DNA of 64,000 nt from Durusdinium trenchii. Taxonomy: Eukaryota > Sar > Dinophyceae > Suessiales > Symbiodiniaceae. The notes under the pieces were generated by a model that was not told the origin of the DNA, made no database searches, and saw nothing but the letters and a program-made list of their open reading frames with translations. The stretch spans positions 291,870 to 355,869 of the forward strand of contig CAXAMN010001470.1 in the NCBI GenBank assembly GCA_963970005.1, read 5' to 3'. Of the stretch, positions 1-7,815 are shown in pieces. The position numbers and the translations under genes were made by a program. How positions within the stretch are numbered: position 1 is the stretch's first letter; every line of letters starts with the position of its first letter.

Positions 1-1
1 C

Positions 2-109
2 GATGATCTCCTTCTCAGCCTCAAACGCAATGAACGACTACGACCCAGTTGGCAATACGTGGCGCGCAAAATGCAGCGACCTCTTTTCAGATACAAGCTC
101 CTGGACTGA
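2..109 (+). CDS. C-terminal end of an unrecognised ORF, cut by the window start
   Basis: An open frame runs from the first bases to TGA at 107-109 and encodes 35 residues rich in Arg, Lys, Leu and aromatic residues, such as RPSWQYVARKMQRP. The composition looks more protein-like than the surrounding pyrimidine-rich DNA. The start lies outside the window, so family and function cannot be judged. It could be chance. Confidence 0.22.
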   Translation, partial: DDLLLSLKRNERLRPSWQYVARKMQRPLFRYKLLD

Positions 110-877
110 CCTTCTCGAGCTTCAACGCGTAGCTACGTCCTGATGCTCACGGTTGCCTACGCCTTTGCCTTTTGAACCGGACTGACCCCATACACCACGG
201 CTTCGCACAAAAACTGATCCACTCCTTTCGCTTTCTCAAGTTGTCGCTGTTTCCATTTGTCGATAGTCACTTCCATGTCCTTTCCTACCTTTTCCTTTCC
301 CTTATTGATTTCACAGACTTTTGGCTCAAACACTAGTCTCACTCGCCCCAATCTCTCCTTTCCTTCGACGCGTTCGATGACAACGCGCCCAAGTACCAGT
401 ACCAGGCGACCTCGTCCTTCGATTGCCTCACACCTTCGAGACTCCGACGACCCTGTCATCATCTCCACCAACTTCCCGAAGAAAGCTCGACCTTCAGAAC
501 CTCCTCCTTCACTACGGATGACGACGACCTCCTCTCATGATAAGTTCCCCTCCAGATCTCCTCCATGCACTACTATGTCCACATCGAGCCCTATTACCTT
601 GTCCACGCCCTTGACTCTTTTTGGATTCATCGTCAAGCCCAACCGGGAGCACGTACGATTTCTCATTCCACGCCCATCTTTGACTTTTCGATTACCTGAG
701 GCTAAGCCTTAATTCAATAATTCGTCTTCTCGGTTTCATCCCCTACCAGTGCGGCGTCTCGCGAAAATTCCAGATTCTGACTCTTTCCTTTACACTTTGG
801 TGACATTTTCTCTCTTTGTTCCTTTTGTTCCGCAGCTCTTCGGCCCAGATTTGACATTTATCGCTCCTTCGCCCGAC
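110..877. other. Pyrimidine-rich stretch without an assignable gene
   Basis: The plus strand is strongly C/T-rich. This gives long low-complexity Ser/Thr/Pro frames on plus (257-712) and Gly/Arg/Glu frames on minus (157-471). Neither has a credible start or recognisable motif, so I call no gene. TTTTGGCTCAA at 319-329 equals the central part of the dinoflagellate spliced leader, but the flanks do not match. Confidence 0.4.
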
Positions 878-1930
878 ATGGACAGCACCAGCACCCAGGA
901 TCCTTCGGAAAGTTCCTCTCCCGCCCAGGTACCTGCTGATGACTTTCCTTTGACCACGGAACAAATGGAGACATCTACCCTGATGGCTCTCCCACTCGGA
1001 CCTGACGGCGCACCTGTTGTGGTTGATTTGGCCCCAGGTTCTACTCTCCTCGACCTGAACGCATTGGACCCTGCTCTTCTTCCAGGCCTTCCCAGAGCCG
1101 ATAACCAGTACAACCAGGACTACACCGAATACGCCAACCAAGTCCACAACCGTGACCACGGTTCTTTCCACGTCGCCAACCCTCATGAAGAATGGGCCTG
1201 TCGGAACTACGGCCCCTCTCGCTACTGGTTTTATCGAGCTTGGTTCCACCACAAGACAATTCGCTGGGACCACGATGATGTTCCATACTACAAATCCACC
1301 CCGGGCTATTTTCTGGGCCCACACCCCTATTCCACCTGGGCCGATCAACATCTTCGCGTGTGGGGTACCCGGGGTTGGCAGTTGGTCGTGGGAGCAATTC
1401 AGAGTCTCCCCATTTGGGAGGCATGTGAGAACTATGAAAATGCCATACTGGCAGAGGAGCAAGGACTTGCCGAAGAGAACCGCCTTGCGGCACAGAGTTC
1501 TGCTCCTGCCGCTCATCCCCGGGGACTCGAACGCCAGGCTGTCGACAATATTGAACACACTCGTGTGGAATACTTGCTCGAAAACCTCCTTCAGGATTTC
1601 TCCCAGCTTGATGTTTCTCAATCACCAGGATTGCGGCACCTCCCCGCTCCTCAACAACAACAGCTCATTCAAGGCCTTAAGTACACCCTCACATCCTATC
1701 AGGACGAATTCAGTCAAGCACTCAACCAACAAGAGCCTCTTCCCAATTCAGACCTTCCCACTGACACTCCATCCGCCCCCTCCGGTCATGAATTGCCGAT
1801 CACTCCAGCCGCTACTGGTACAGATGTTCCCGTTCCGGATTCGGGATCTATGTCATTGACTTCCTCGTCTACATCACCCGAGAATACGTTGGCGCCTCCA
1901 TTCCCACCCTCAGCTGGGACACAAGATTGA
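878..1930 (+). CDS. Hypothetical protein, 350 aa
   Basis: The frame is open from 749, but the first ATG is at 878, giving 350 residues to TGA at 1928-1930. The N-terminal third is acidic and Ser/Thr-rich. The middle (about residues 70-150) is unusually rich in Trp, Tyr and His, for example RYWFYRAWFHHKTIRWD. The last third is Gln-, Pro- and Ser-rich and probably disordered. There is no signal peptide from the ATG and no clear membrane segment. I do not recognise the family. The next ORF pair begins about 225 bp downstream on the same strand, and an array of RNA-like structures follows that, so these ORFs may belong to one transcription unit or one selfish element. This is inference only. Confidence 0.45.
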   Translation: MDSTSTQDPSESSSPAQVPADDFPLTTEQMETSTLMALPLGPDGAPVVVDLAPGSTLLDLNALDPALLPGLPRADNQYNQDYTEYANQVHNRDHGSFHVANPHEEWACRNYGPSRYWFYRAWFHHKTIRWDHDDVPYYKSTPGYFLGPHPYSTWADQHLRVWGTRGWQLVVGAIQSLPIWEACENYENAILAEEQGLAEENRLAAQSSAPAAHPRGLERQAVDNIEHTRVEYLLENLLQDFSQLDVSQSPGLRHLPAPQQQQLIQGLKYTLTSYQDEFSQALNQQEPLPNSDLPTDTPSAPSGHELPITPAATGTDVPVPDSGSMSLTSSSTSPENTLAPPFPPSAGTQD

Positions 1931-2155
1931 TTACCATGAGAGCTTTGCCACCTTCATTGAGTTGAGGCCGTACGCGCTTCCCCTGTACAATAGAGTTCAC
2001 CGTTCCTTGTGTGAAAACAATCCTGTTCTGCCGTCTCCCCCTTGACTTGATTTAAACCTTTTCCATCTTCATTACATTACACACACTTCCTTTCTGTTTT
2101 TTCTCCGGAGCCATTGGCTCCCATCGCTATTGTTTTTCATTTTCCCGTGTCCCCG

Positions 2156-2341
2156 ATGACCTCATCACCCGGCCTTCGTATTCCTGAACCTCTGAACCAG
2201 TTGATACCCACTACATGGCGAGATGTCCGTCAACCTTTTGAATCCCTGGATCAAGTTCCTAATCTTTCCACCATCCGATTTTCCGATTTAAATTGGACAT
2301 CAGCCTACTTGTCTACCAACCGCTCAATTATATCACCGTGA
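2156..2341 (+). CDS. Short ORF upstream of a possible -1 frameshift
   Basis: ATG at 2156 opens a 61-codon frame ending at 2341. It overlaps the next ORF, which lies in the -1 frame. At 2287-2293 the sequence TTTAAAT sits in the phase U UUA AAU, the standard arrangement for simultaneous -1 slippage. A slipped ribosome would make a product of about 181 residues. The protein start (MTSSPGLRIPEPLNQLIP) is not recognised. A simple indel in a decayed gene would also explain the overlap. Confidence 0.33.
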   Translation: MTSSPGLRIPEPLNQLIPTTWRDVRQPFESLDQVPNLSTIRFSDLNWTSAYLSTNRSIISP

Positions 2342-2700
2342 CCCTCGACACTCTCCAACTTGAAACCAAGGAATACACGGTGGATGATCTCAAAGATGTG
2401 ATTTACTCCCGTTTGGGACAACAGCGTACAGCATTTTGGGTGGCCCTGCCTTCTACCGGCGACTCTCGTGTTTGGGAGGTCCCGCACACCTGCGCACTTG
2501 AGGGCCTCGTTCTCTACTACGTCAACTCCCGCCGGGTTCGTCCTCTTGGTATCGCCAATGAATATCCACGAGATTCTACTCCTTTCCCTCACCGACCTCT
2601 ACACACGGTCGCCTCTCGCCTACACGACGACGCCATTTGCCAACTCCGACTACCTCTGACGGCTTATCAGACTTACCGTGAACTCCGCCAATTTAACTAG
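2242..2700 (+). CDS. ORF in the -1 frame, possible frameshift product
   Basis: This frame is open from just after TGA at 2239-2241 to TAG at 2698-2700, about 152 codons. No ATG lies near its start, so translation would need the slip at 2287-2293, a non-ATG start, or an intron. The first part (YITVTLDTLQLETKEYTVDD) alternates like the opening strands of a ubiquitin-like beta-grasp fold, and a later stretch (LEGLVLYYVNSRRV) could be its last strand. That is only a guess from pattern. It ends about 40 bp before the structured tandem array. Confidence 0.33.
2287..2293 (+). promoter_or_regulatory. Candidate -1 ribosomal frameshift heptamer UUUAAAU
   Basis: The heptamer fits X XXY YYZ exactly in the frame of the upstream ORF (GAT TTA AAT) and leads into TTT AAA TTG GAC of the downstream ORF, which has no ATG in the overlap. 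I see no strong hairpin or pseudoknot 5-9 nt downstream, which weakens the case. Confidence 0.3.
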
Positions 2701-2813
2701 TCTCACCCAACCTTCCGGCTTGGCGCTTAAAATTTTCCTCCCTTTGGGGAGGCGTGTGTGTGTGACCCTTGTAGTCACAGGGATTCTTTCGAATTGTTTT
2801 CTCCTTGTTTCAA

Positions 2814-2907
2814 GCAGGGGGTAGCGGCAGATCATTTGGGACCGCTACCAACGAAGACGCCCCATTTGATCTGGTGATATCGGAGTTGGCCACTCCGACG
2901 TACCTGC
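2814..2907 (+). ncRNA. Structured RNA-like element, copy 1
   Basis: Closing stem GCAGG (2814-2818) pairs with CCTGC (2903-2907). Stem A is GGTAGCGG (2820-2827) with CCGCTACC (2842-2849). The loop of stem A, CAGATCATTTGG (2828-2839), pairs with CCATTTGATCTG (2862-2873) at 10 of 12 positions. The single-stranded linker begins AACGAAG. Hairpin C is CGGAGT/ACTCCG (2881-2886, 2892-2897). Family unknown. Confidence 0.6.
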
Positions 2908-3292
2908 ACCAACTTTTAAGTTTCCGTCGTTCACTCTGCAGTTGTGAGCGACCGTCGTCATCCTGTCGGACCGACTCCGTCTTGAGTTTTTGGCCTCGCT
3001 TCCTTTTGAAGACCCCCAGGCTCTTTACGACTTTCCTGGTCCTTTCAGGATTTGGGTTTCTTAGGCAGGCGCGCGGCGCCGCTGTCAAGTCAGTACGCAT
3101 ATCCATAAGTGTGCGCGCGTCTGTCTTGTCCTTCTCACTTTCATCTGTCCCTTTTGCGTGCACATGTGCCTACCTCCTTTCCGGGCAAGATGGAGGTCAC
3201 ACATGCCTCCCTTCGGGGAGGCGTGTGTGTGTAACCCTTGGAATCATAGGGATCCTGTTGGCTTGTTTTCACTTTTGTCGCTATGTTGCACA

Positions 3293-3381
3293 GCAGGGGA
3301 GTGCGGCGTGATTGTGGGACCGCACTCAACGAAGCTACCACAATCACGGGATACCGAGTCTGATCAACTCGGCGTACCTGC
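3293..3381 (+). ncRNA. Structured RNA-like element, copy 2
   Basis: It has the same architecture with different stem sequences. The closing stem is GCAGG/CCTGC (3293-3297, 3377-3381). Stem A is GAGTGCGG/CCGCACTC (3299-3306, 3320-3327). The loop pairing CGTGATTGTGG with CCACAATCACG is perfect over 11 bp (3307-3317, 3338-3348). The linker is AACGAAG plus CTA. Hairpin C is CCGAGT/ACTCGG (3354-3359, 3367-3372). Confidence 0.62.
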
Positions 3382-3652
3382 AAGTTTTTAACCTTTGATA
3401 AAGGGCTAATGCATCGGCAGATGTGAGCGGACCGCCGTCAACCTGTTCGATTCGCTCGCCGTCTTCGACCTTGCACTTTTGGCCTCGCTTCCTCTTACAG
3501 ACCTCCAGGTTCTTTAGGACTTTCCTGGACTTTTCAGGATTTGGGTTTCTTAGGCTGGCGTGTGGCACCGCATTCAGATCAGTACACAATATCCTAAGTG
3601 TGTGTCAACCCCTGTGCCAAAGGGTTCACTGCCAACTTCTACCTTTTTCACA

Positions 3653-3743
3653 GCAGGGGGCCATCCCTCCCCAGTGGCGGATGGCCAACGAAGAGGCCAC
3701 TGGGGGGGGNNNNNNNNNNGGGGGGGGCTGCAAACGTACCTGC
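3653..3743 (+). ncRNA. Structured RNA-like element, copy 3 (contains a gap)
   Basis: The closing stem is GCAGG/CCTGC (3653-3657, 3739-3743). Stem A is GGCCATCC/GGATGGCC (3659-3666, 3679-3686), unlike copies 1 and 2 in almost every column. The loop CTCCCCAGTGGC (3667-3678) pairs with GCCACTGGGGGG (3696-3707) with one T-G wobble, which fits a plus-sense RNA. The linker AACGAAG is kept. Hairpin C falls in the 10-N gap, inside a run of G. Confidence 0.5.
3710..3719. other. 10-N assembly gap in a G run
   Basis: Ten N lie between two runs of eight G inside the third structured element. The gap probably reflects a sequencing stop in poly-G, so its true length is unknown. Confidence 0.95.
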
Positions 3744-3987
3744 TACACCTGTTGAATACGCTGTCCAATTTGATCAGATTGATTCATGGTCCTTCATGAT
3801 ACCTACCCCTTAAACTTTTTTCGTTTGCCGCCGTCAGCTGCGCCGCTCGTTTTCGCCACCGCCGACTTTCTGCAGACTTGAGAAACAGCCTTTGTTCAAA
3901 CGCCTTCAACTTTTCGGACCTTTCACCCTGCCGTTCCTTCGCCATTTTTGACCTGGGAACTGAGTTAACTGAAAGCCAATGTCAGAG

Positions 3988-4084
3988 TGCGCGCGCGCGC
4001 GTGCATGTGTGGGCGTGCGCGCGTGTGCGTGTGTGTGTGGGTGCGTGTGTGTGTGCGGGTGTGTGCGGGTGTGTGTGTGTGTGT
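3988..4084. repeat. Alternating GC/GT purine-pyrimidine tract
   Basis: About 97 bp of GCGCGCG followed by TGTG and TGCG runs. The strict purine-pyrimidine alternation could adopt Z-DNA. The repetitive His/Thr frames across it are translation artefacts. Confidence 0.85.
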
Positions 4085-5500
4085 CCCTCTTTGCTGCTTC
4101 TGCCCTTGAACTTGGGAGGCTGCTGAAGGCAAATTGCAGCTGAGCAAAGACTTGGCACAGGACAGAAGAGCCGCCGCCTGCCGGACCTGGTTCGCTGAGC
4201 TTATTCTGCATCAAGCAAACCAGACTGCAACAGTCAAATCAAAGCGATACATGGGCACAAGTGTGTCAAGCGCTTGGGGGGTGTGAGATGCAACAAGCAT
4301 AGCACCTGCATGGTCCAGCAAAAGGAGGCACCTGTCTTGCTGCAGTTGAGGCTAATGTGTACTCTAAACGATCGCAACTGGAGCGAAAGCCAACCCCTGC
4401 ACAATCAGAATGAGCGCAATACACTAGGCATAGTAGCCGCCATACATGTTTCGCAAACAAGGGCTCGATGGCTCAACATCACAGCAGGTCAGAGCCTGCC
4501 TCCATTTCGAGCATATCTCCACTGGGACCGTAACGTCGCAACCGAAGCCCGAAAACAATGCTGCTGTCCACATCCACCTCCGAATGTCCAGCACATAAGA
4601 TTTCGTGCGCACGCCACATGATAGCTATTGATAGCCGTTGGCTGTCAGTGCTCTTAGGTTGGAGGCCAGGAGCTCCTAATAGCGTCCTTGCTCCTAGTAG
4701 TAAGGCCAGGAGCCGCTAGTAGCTTCCTTGCTCCTAGTGGCAATGCCAGGAGCCCCTAGTAGCTTCCTTGCTCTTAGGTTGGAGGCCATCATGTTCAAAC
4801 CTCATGAAACTTGACGCTCTCAAACTCCGCTTCTCAGCACCCAACAACGACTTGTCCTTCGCGCAATTTTCCAGAGAAGCGAGCACGCCTTTGGACGATA
4901 TTTGTTGCATGATGCAAAAGCTGCCGCTCTCAGTGTCATATGACGTCATACTGGATCGTGGTTGTTGAAACGTTAGTTGAGAATGTGTTGCACTGCGCAA
5001 GCCGCAATAGCCACAATTTTGCATACTATACTATAGATTAAGCAATGCGTTTCAGGAATGCCACTTGGAACAAAACGCAATTCCAACGGCGTGGCGCTTG
5101 GACAAGCAGCATTCCGAGGGCCAGCACCCAACATCCAAAGGCTGCATGATTGAATTTAAGCTTCAGTTGAGAAGGGAGGCACCTTACAGCGAAAGGCCAT
5201 CAACCAGGTCAGGCGACGCAAAGTCACAACACACATCAAGGCTGCACTGCAGCGAAGCAACCTAGCCAGCATTCTACGCAGCAGCCAACACAGCAGGGCA
5301 CTGCATAACAAAAGCGAAGCGCTTCATATCGAGGGTGGCCAGCTTCCGCGAAAAAAACCTTTCCACGACAAGGAACAGCGAAGCCACGACGACTACGAGG
5401 ACAACTCAACCCAAGACACCAGAAAGCAGTTTAAGGCCACCAAACTGGCTTCCAGGTGCAGGAGAAGCGGCCAACACACTTTTTTCTCACCCCCACAAGG
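4085..5500. other. Intergenic, no supported gene; contains minisatellites
   Basis: Only short unconvincing frames are present. The notable content is the interleaved minisatellite at 4658-4795, annotated separately. A CREB-like palindrome TGACGTCA occurs near 4940, with no evidence of use. Confidence 0.4.
4658..4795 (-). repeat. Interleaved copies of two dispersed minisatellite families
   Basis: Two units of the 21-bp family (core GGTTGGAGGCCA, starting near 4658 and 4776) bracket about 2.5 units of the 40-bp family, here in the orientation GGAGCCCCTAGTAGC. The same two families recur elsewhere in the window: 8.8, 30.6, 44.4, 49.2 and 59.4 kb. Confidence 0.75.
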
Positions 5501-5925
5501 TCACAGCTTACGCTTCTTGCCCTTCTTCTGCTCCTCGTCCATCAAGATGCGGATTCGCTCCTCGTCTCCTTCACAATATTGAGGTGGTGGCTGACACCGT
5601 TCATGAAGTGGTACGTGGAGGGCACATCTTTCGCACAAACACTCCTTCGGCCACATTCCTCTACCATCCTCTGGTTGGCGCCCAAGATCTCCACGCACAA
5701 GCTCTCTGAGACAACTTGAAGCATCAGCACGGCATCGGGCGCAAGCACGGCATCAGGCGCAACTTGCTGAGCAACGTCTTTGACCAAGCGAGCAAAAGGC
5801 TTCTTCGGAATCAAGAGGTCGGTGGACCTCTGCTACTTCCGAATTTCTTCCTCGGCCTTCTTGCCTTGCGTGTACCCACGCACGGGGCATCCCAGGTACC
5901 GGCCGCGCTTCTTCTTCGGGCGGCC
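5501..5925 (-). pseudogene. Divergent histone H3-like gene with premature stop and frameshift
   Basis: Reading down the minus strand from 5925 gives a basic tail (GRPKKKRGRY), then EEEIRK, a TAG at 5833-5835, and QRSTDLLIPKKPFARLVKD. This lines up with the H3 alphaN/alpha1 block, normally EIRRYQKSTDLLIRKLPF followed by RLVREIAQ; the TAG stands where H3 has Tyr. The histone-fold centre is recognisable but drifted (VLMLQVVSESL, RRSVCAKDV). It includes a local APDAVL duplication. Near 5590 the frame appears to shift into EERIRILMDEEQKKGKKRKL before a TGA. The block starts at a good acceptor (TTTTTGCCAG), so an upstream exon is expected but not found. H3 kinship seems sure from the alpha1 block. 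Whether the stop kills the gene or is an assembly error is open. Confidence 0.6.
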
Positions 5926-6453
5926 CTGGCAAAAACATCAGGAAACAAGGGCCCCCCCCAAAGATGTGCGGGGGATTCACCGTCTGGCTAGTCAACATAT
6001 CTGCTGGCTCCAGGTGATGCCCCGAACCTGTCCAGGCGCCGGACATTCACAACAAATGCCAGGTGGAAGCATGGCGCGGCGCTCCTCAGGCGGTGTGAAC
6101 AACGCGGTGGCTCTTGCCTGGAGCGGCGCTGGAGTGGGCATGGGCCAGCGTCCCTTGTAGTTGGAAGTCCACCTAGGTGCCCGACAATCAGATGACCCTT
6201 GGGGGGAGCCGATACCAGCCCTGCAGGCAGCCCATATCGTTTGAGACCTTCGGCCAGACATTGGAACCCTTGCTCATAGCCACTGGTCTCCTCACTGTGC
6301 GTCAAGACTGCTGCTAGCGGCCATGGTGTCGACCGCCAAGTCTTCTTCAGCTTCCTTTTGACAATCGCTGCAATGACTCCCAAGCCTTGTCACACGACAA
6401 GACGAACCAGACTAGCGCTGCGAGAAATATAAAAATACTGTTTAATAGGCTCT
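5926..6453. other. Region upstream of the H3-like exon, no assigned gene
   Basis: A minus-strand frame covers 5988-6383 (131 codons) without recognisable motifs. It could contain an exon of the H3-like locus or of another gene. Nothing else is supported. Confidence 0.3.
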
Positions 6454-7195
6454 CTATTTACCCCGCAAAAAATTTAGGGCTATGAGCTTCATAATGTGTG
6501 TCCAGCAACTGAAGTTGAAGAAGTCGATCCGAAATGTCCAGTCTGCCCCCAGATACAGGCCCTCAAGGCGGCCATCTTGCTGAAGACTGGAAAGATGCAG
6601 CAAAAATGGGGTGAACAAGATTGTCCAAGAGAAGATGCGAGTAAAAAGTGACCCACTGTCTGGGTCCTTCCACTTCTCACTGTATTCCACAAAGTCTGTT
6701 TCAGACTCACGTAGCACAACAGTGGACTTGCCCAGCTTCTTGCGACACCAGGCCAAAACGCGTTTCACATGCTTGCTATCTACAGGCGGACTGCCCATTC
6801 GAAGAATGACACCACGCGGTGTCACCGAGAGACCGTCCTCCAACAAACAATCTGGCTGCTGCAGGATTCGCCGTCGGTCATCCACAGTCAAGCTAGCCTG
6901 ACTATTTGTGGACAGCTCCCGTGTTTTCCCAGCCTCGCCGTGGCAGTGGCCAGCTTGCCCGACACGAAGGCTGATTGAATTGCCCTCGCCATCCACTTCA
7001 AGCCTGAAGACCTTTCCTAACAGAAGTTTCTTTCGCCACCTTGCGTGGCGTCGAAAGGCCCCCGATCACCTCTCCATGGGCAAAAGCCCAATGTCTGGCA
7101 GCTGGCCGCAAAATGTCAGCCAGGCTCTCACCTTGCTTCTTTTCAATCTGAGCTACATCGACATCCTCATATGTTAACCATCGGCGAAGAATCAT
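6454..7195 (-). CDS. Possible two exons of an unrecognised gene
   Basis: Two minus-strand stretches look coding. The first, about 7000-7180, encodes a segment such as VAQIEKKQGESLADIL. The second, about 6640-7005, begins after a plausible acceptor (CTTCTGTTAG) with VFRLEVDGEGNSISLRVG and continues with charged, ordinary-looking protein up to KWKDPDSG, where a GT donor (GTCACT) is available. The frames differ, so they would be joined by splicing. No domain is recognised and neither the start nor the end of the gene was found. Confidence 0.3.
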
Positions 7196-7216
7196 CCATG
7201 CGCGTGGTGCTAAAGA

Positions 7217-7500
7217 TGGACAAAGCTAGTGTGTCTGGTGCTAGAAACCAGTTCTGTATCCCAAAACTGGTTTTTGGGACACAGCTGCTGTTTGGACAAG
7301 AGTCGGTGTGTCTGGTGCTAGATTCCAATTCTGTATCCCGAAACTGGTTTTTGAGACAAAGCTCTTCTTTGGACAAAAGCCGGTGTGTCTGGTGCCAAAA
7401 AGCAAGCCTGGAGCCTAAAACTGGTTATGGACAAACCTGGTCTATCAGGTGCTCGCAAGCAGTTCTGTATCCCGAAACTTTTTTTGGATGAAGATGGGTT
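7217..7500. repeat. Degenerate tandem repeat of about 80-100 bp
   Basis: About three imperfect units share TGTGTCTGGTGCTAGA, TTCTGTATCCC, AAACTGG and TTTGGACAA. The frames through it repeat at the protein level because the DNA does; I see no sign it is a gene. Confidence 0.6.
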
Positions 7501-7504
7501 TTGT

Positions 7505-7815
7505 GCAAACCTGGTGCTAGAAAGATCTAGAAAGGGTGTGTTAGAAAATAGGTCTGAAGCTGGTGTGTTTGTGTGCTAGAAAGTAGCTCTGAAGCTGGTG
7601 TGTTTGTGCGCTAGAAAGTAGCTCTGGTGTGTGTGTGTGTGCTAGAAAGTAGCTCTAAAGCTGGTGTGTTTGCGTGCTAGAAAGTAGCTCTGAAGCTGGT
7701 GTGTGTGTGTGCTAGAAAGTAGCTCTGAAGCTGGTGTGTGCGTGCTAGAAAATGCCTCTGAAGCTGGTGTGTGTGTGTGTGTATGGGGTGCTAGAAAGTA
7801 GCTCTGAAGCGTAAA
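7505..7815. repeat. Minisatellite, unit GCTAGAAAGTAGCTCTGAAG plus TGGTGTGT run
   Basis: About eight units of roughly 33-45 bp, differing mainly in the length of the TG run. Confidence 0.8.

Larger units (their letters stand above)
2737..3760 (+). repeat. Diverged tandem array of about 0.36-0.48-kb units carrying structured RNA-like elements
   Basis: Two clear copies and a third partial one follow each other; the pseudoknot elements start at 2814, 3293 and 3653. Copies 1 and 2 open with a short hairpin: CCTCCC/GGGAGG with loop TTTG at 2737-2752, and GCCTCCC/GGGAGGC with loop TTCG at 3205-3222. A GT run follows, then ACCCT/AGGG pairing, then the pseudoknot element, then shared blocks such as TTTGGCCTCGCTTCC and GGATTTGGGTTTCTTAGG. 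Stems have diverged while pairing is kept. No protein frame is shared between copies, so I read the array as non-coding. Confidence 0.7.

Noticed and set aside
157..471. Minus-strand 104-codon ORF and its extension upstream to about 700
   Set aside because: It lies in GA-rich DNA on that strand, which rarely produces stops. It is interrupted by TGA and has no recognisable feature.
3878..4214. ORFs of HTHTR or VCVGAC repeats
   Set aside because: Translation of the alternating GT/GC tract.
4937..4950. ATGACGTCAT as a CREB/ATF site
   Set aside because: A single palindrome with no promoter context; dinoflagellate promoters are not known to use it.
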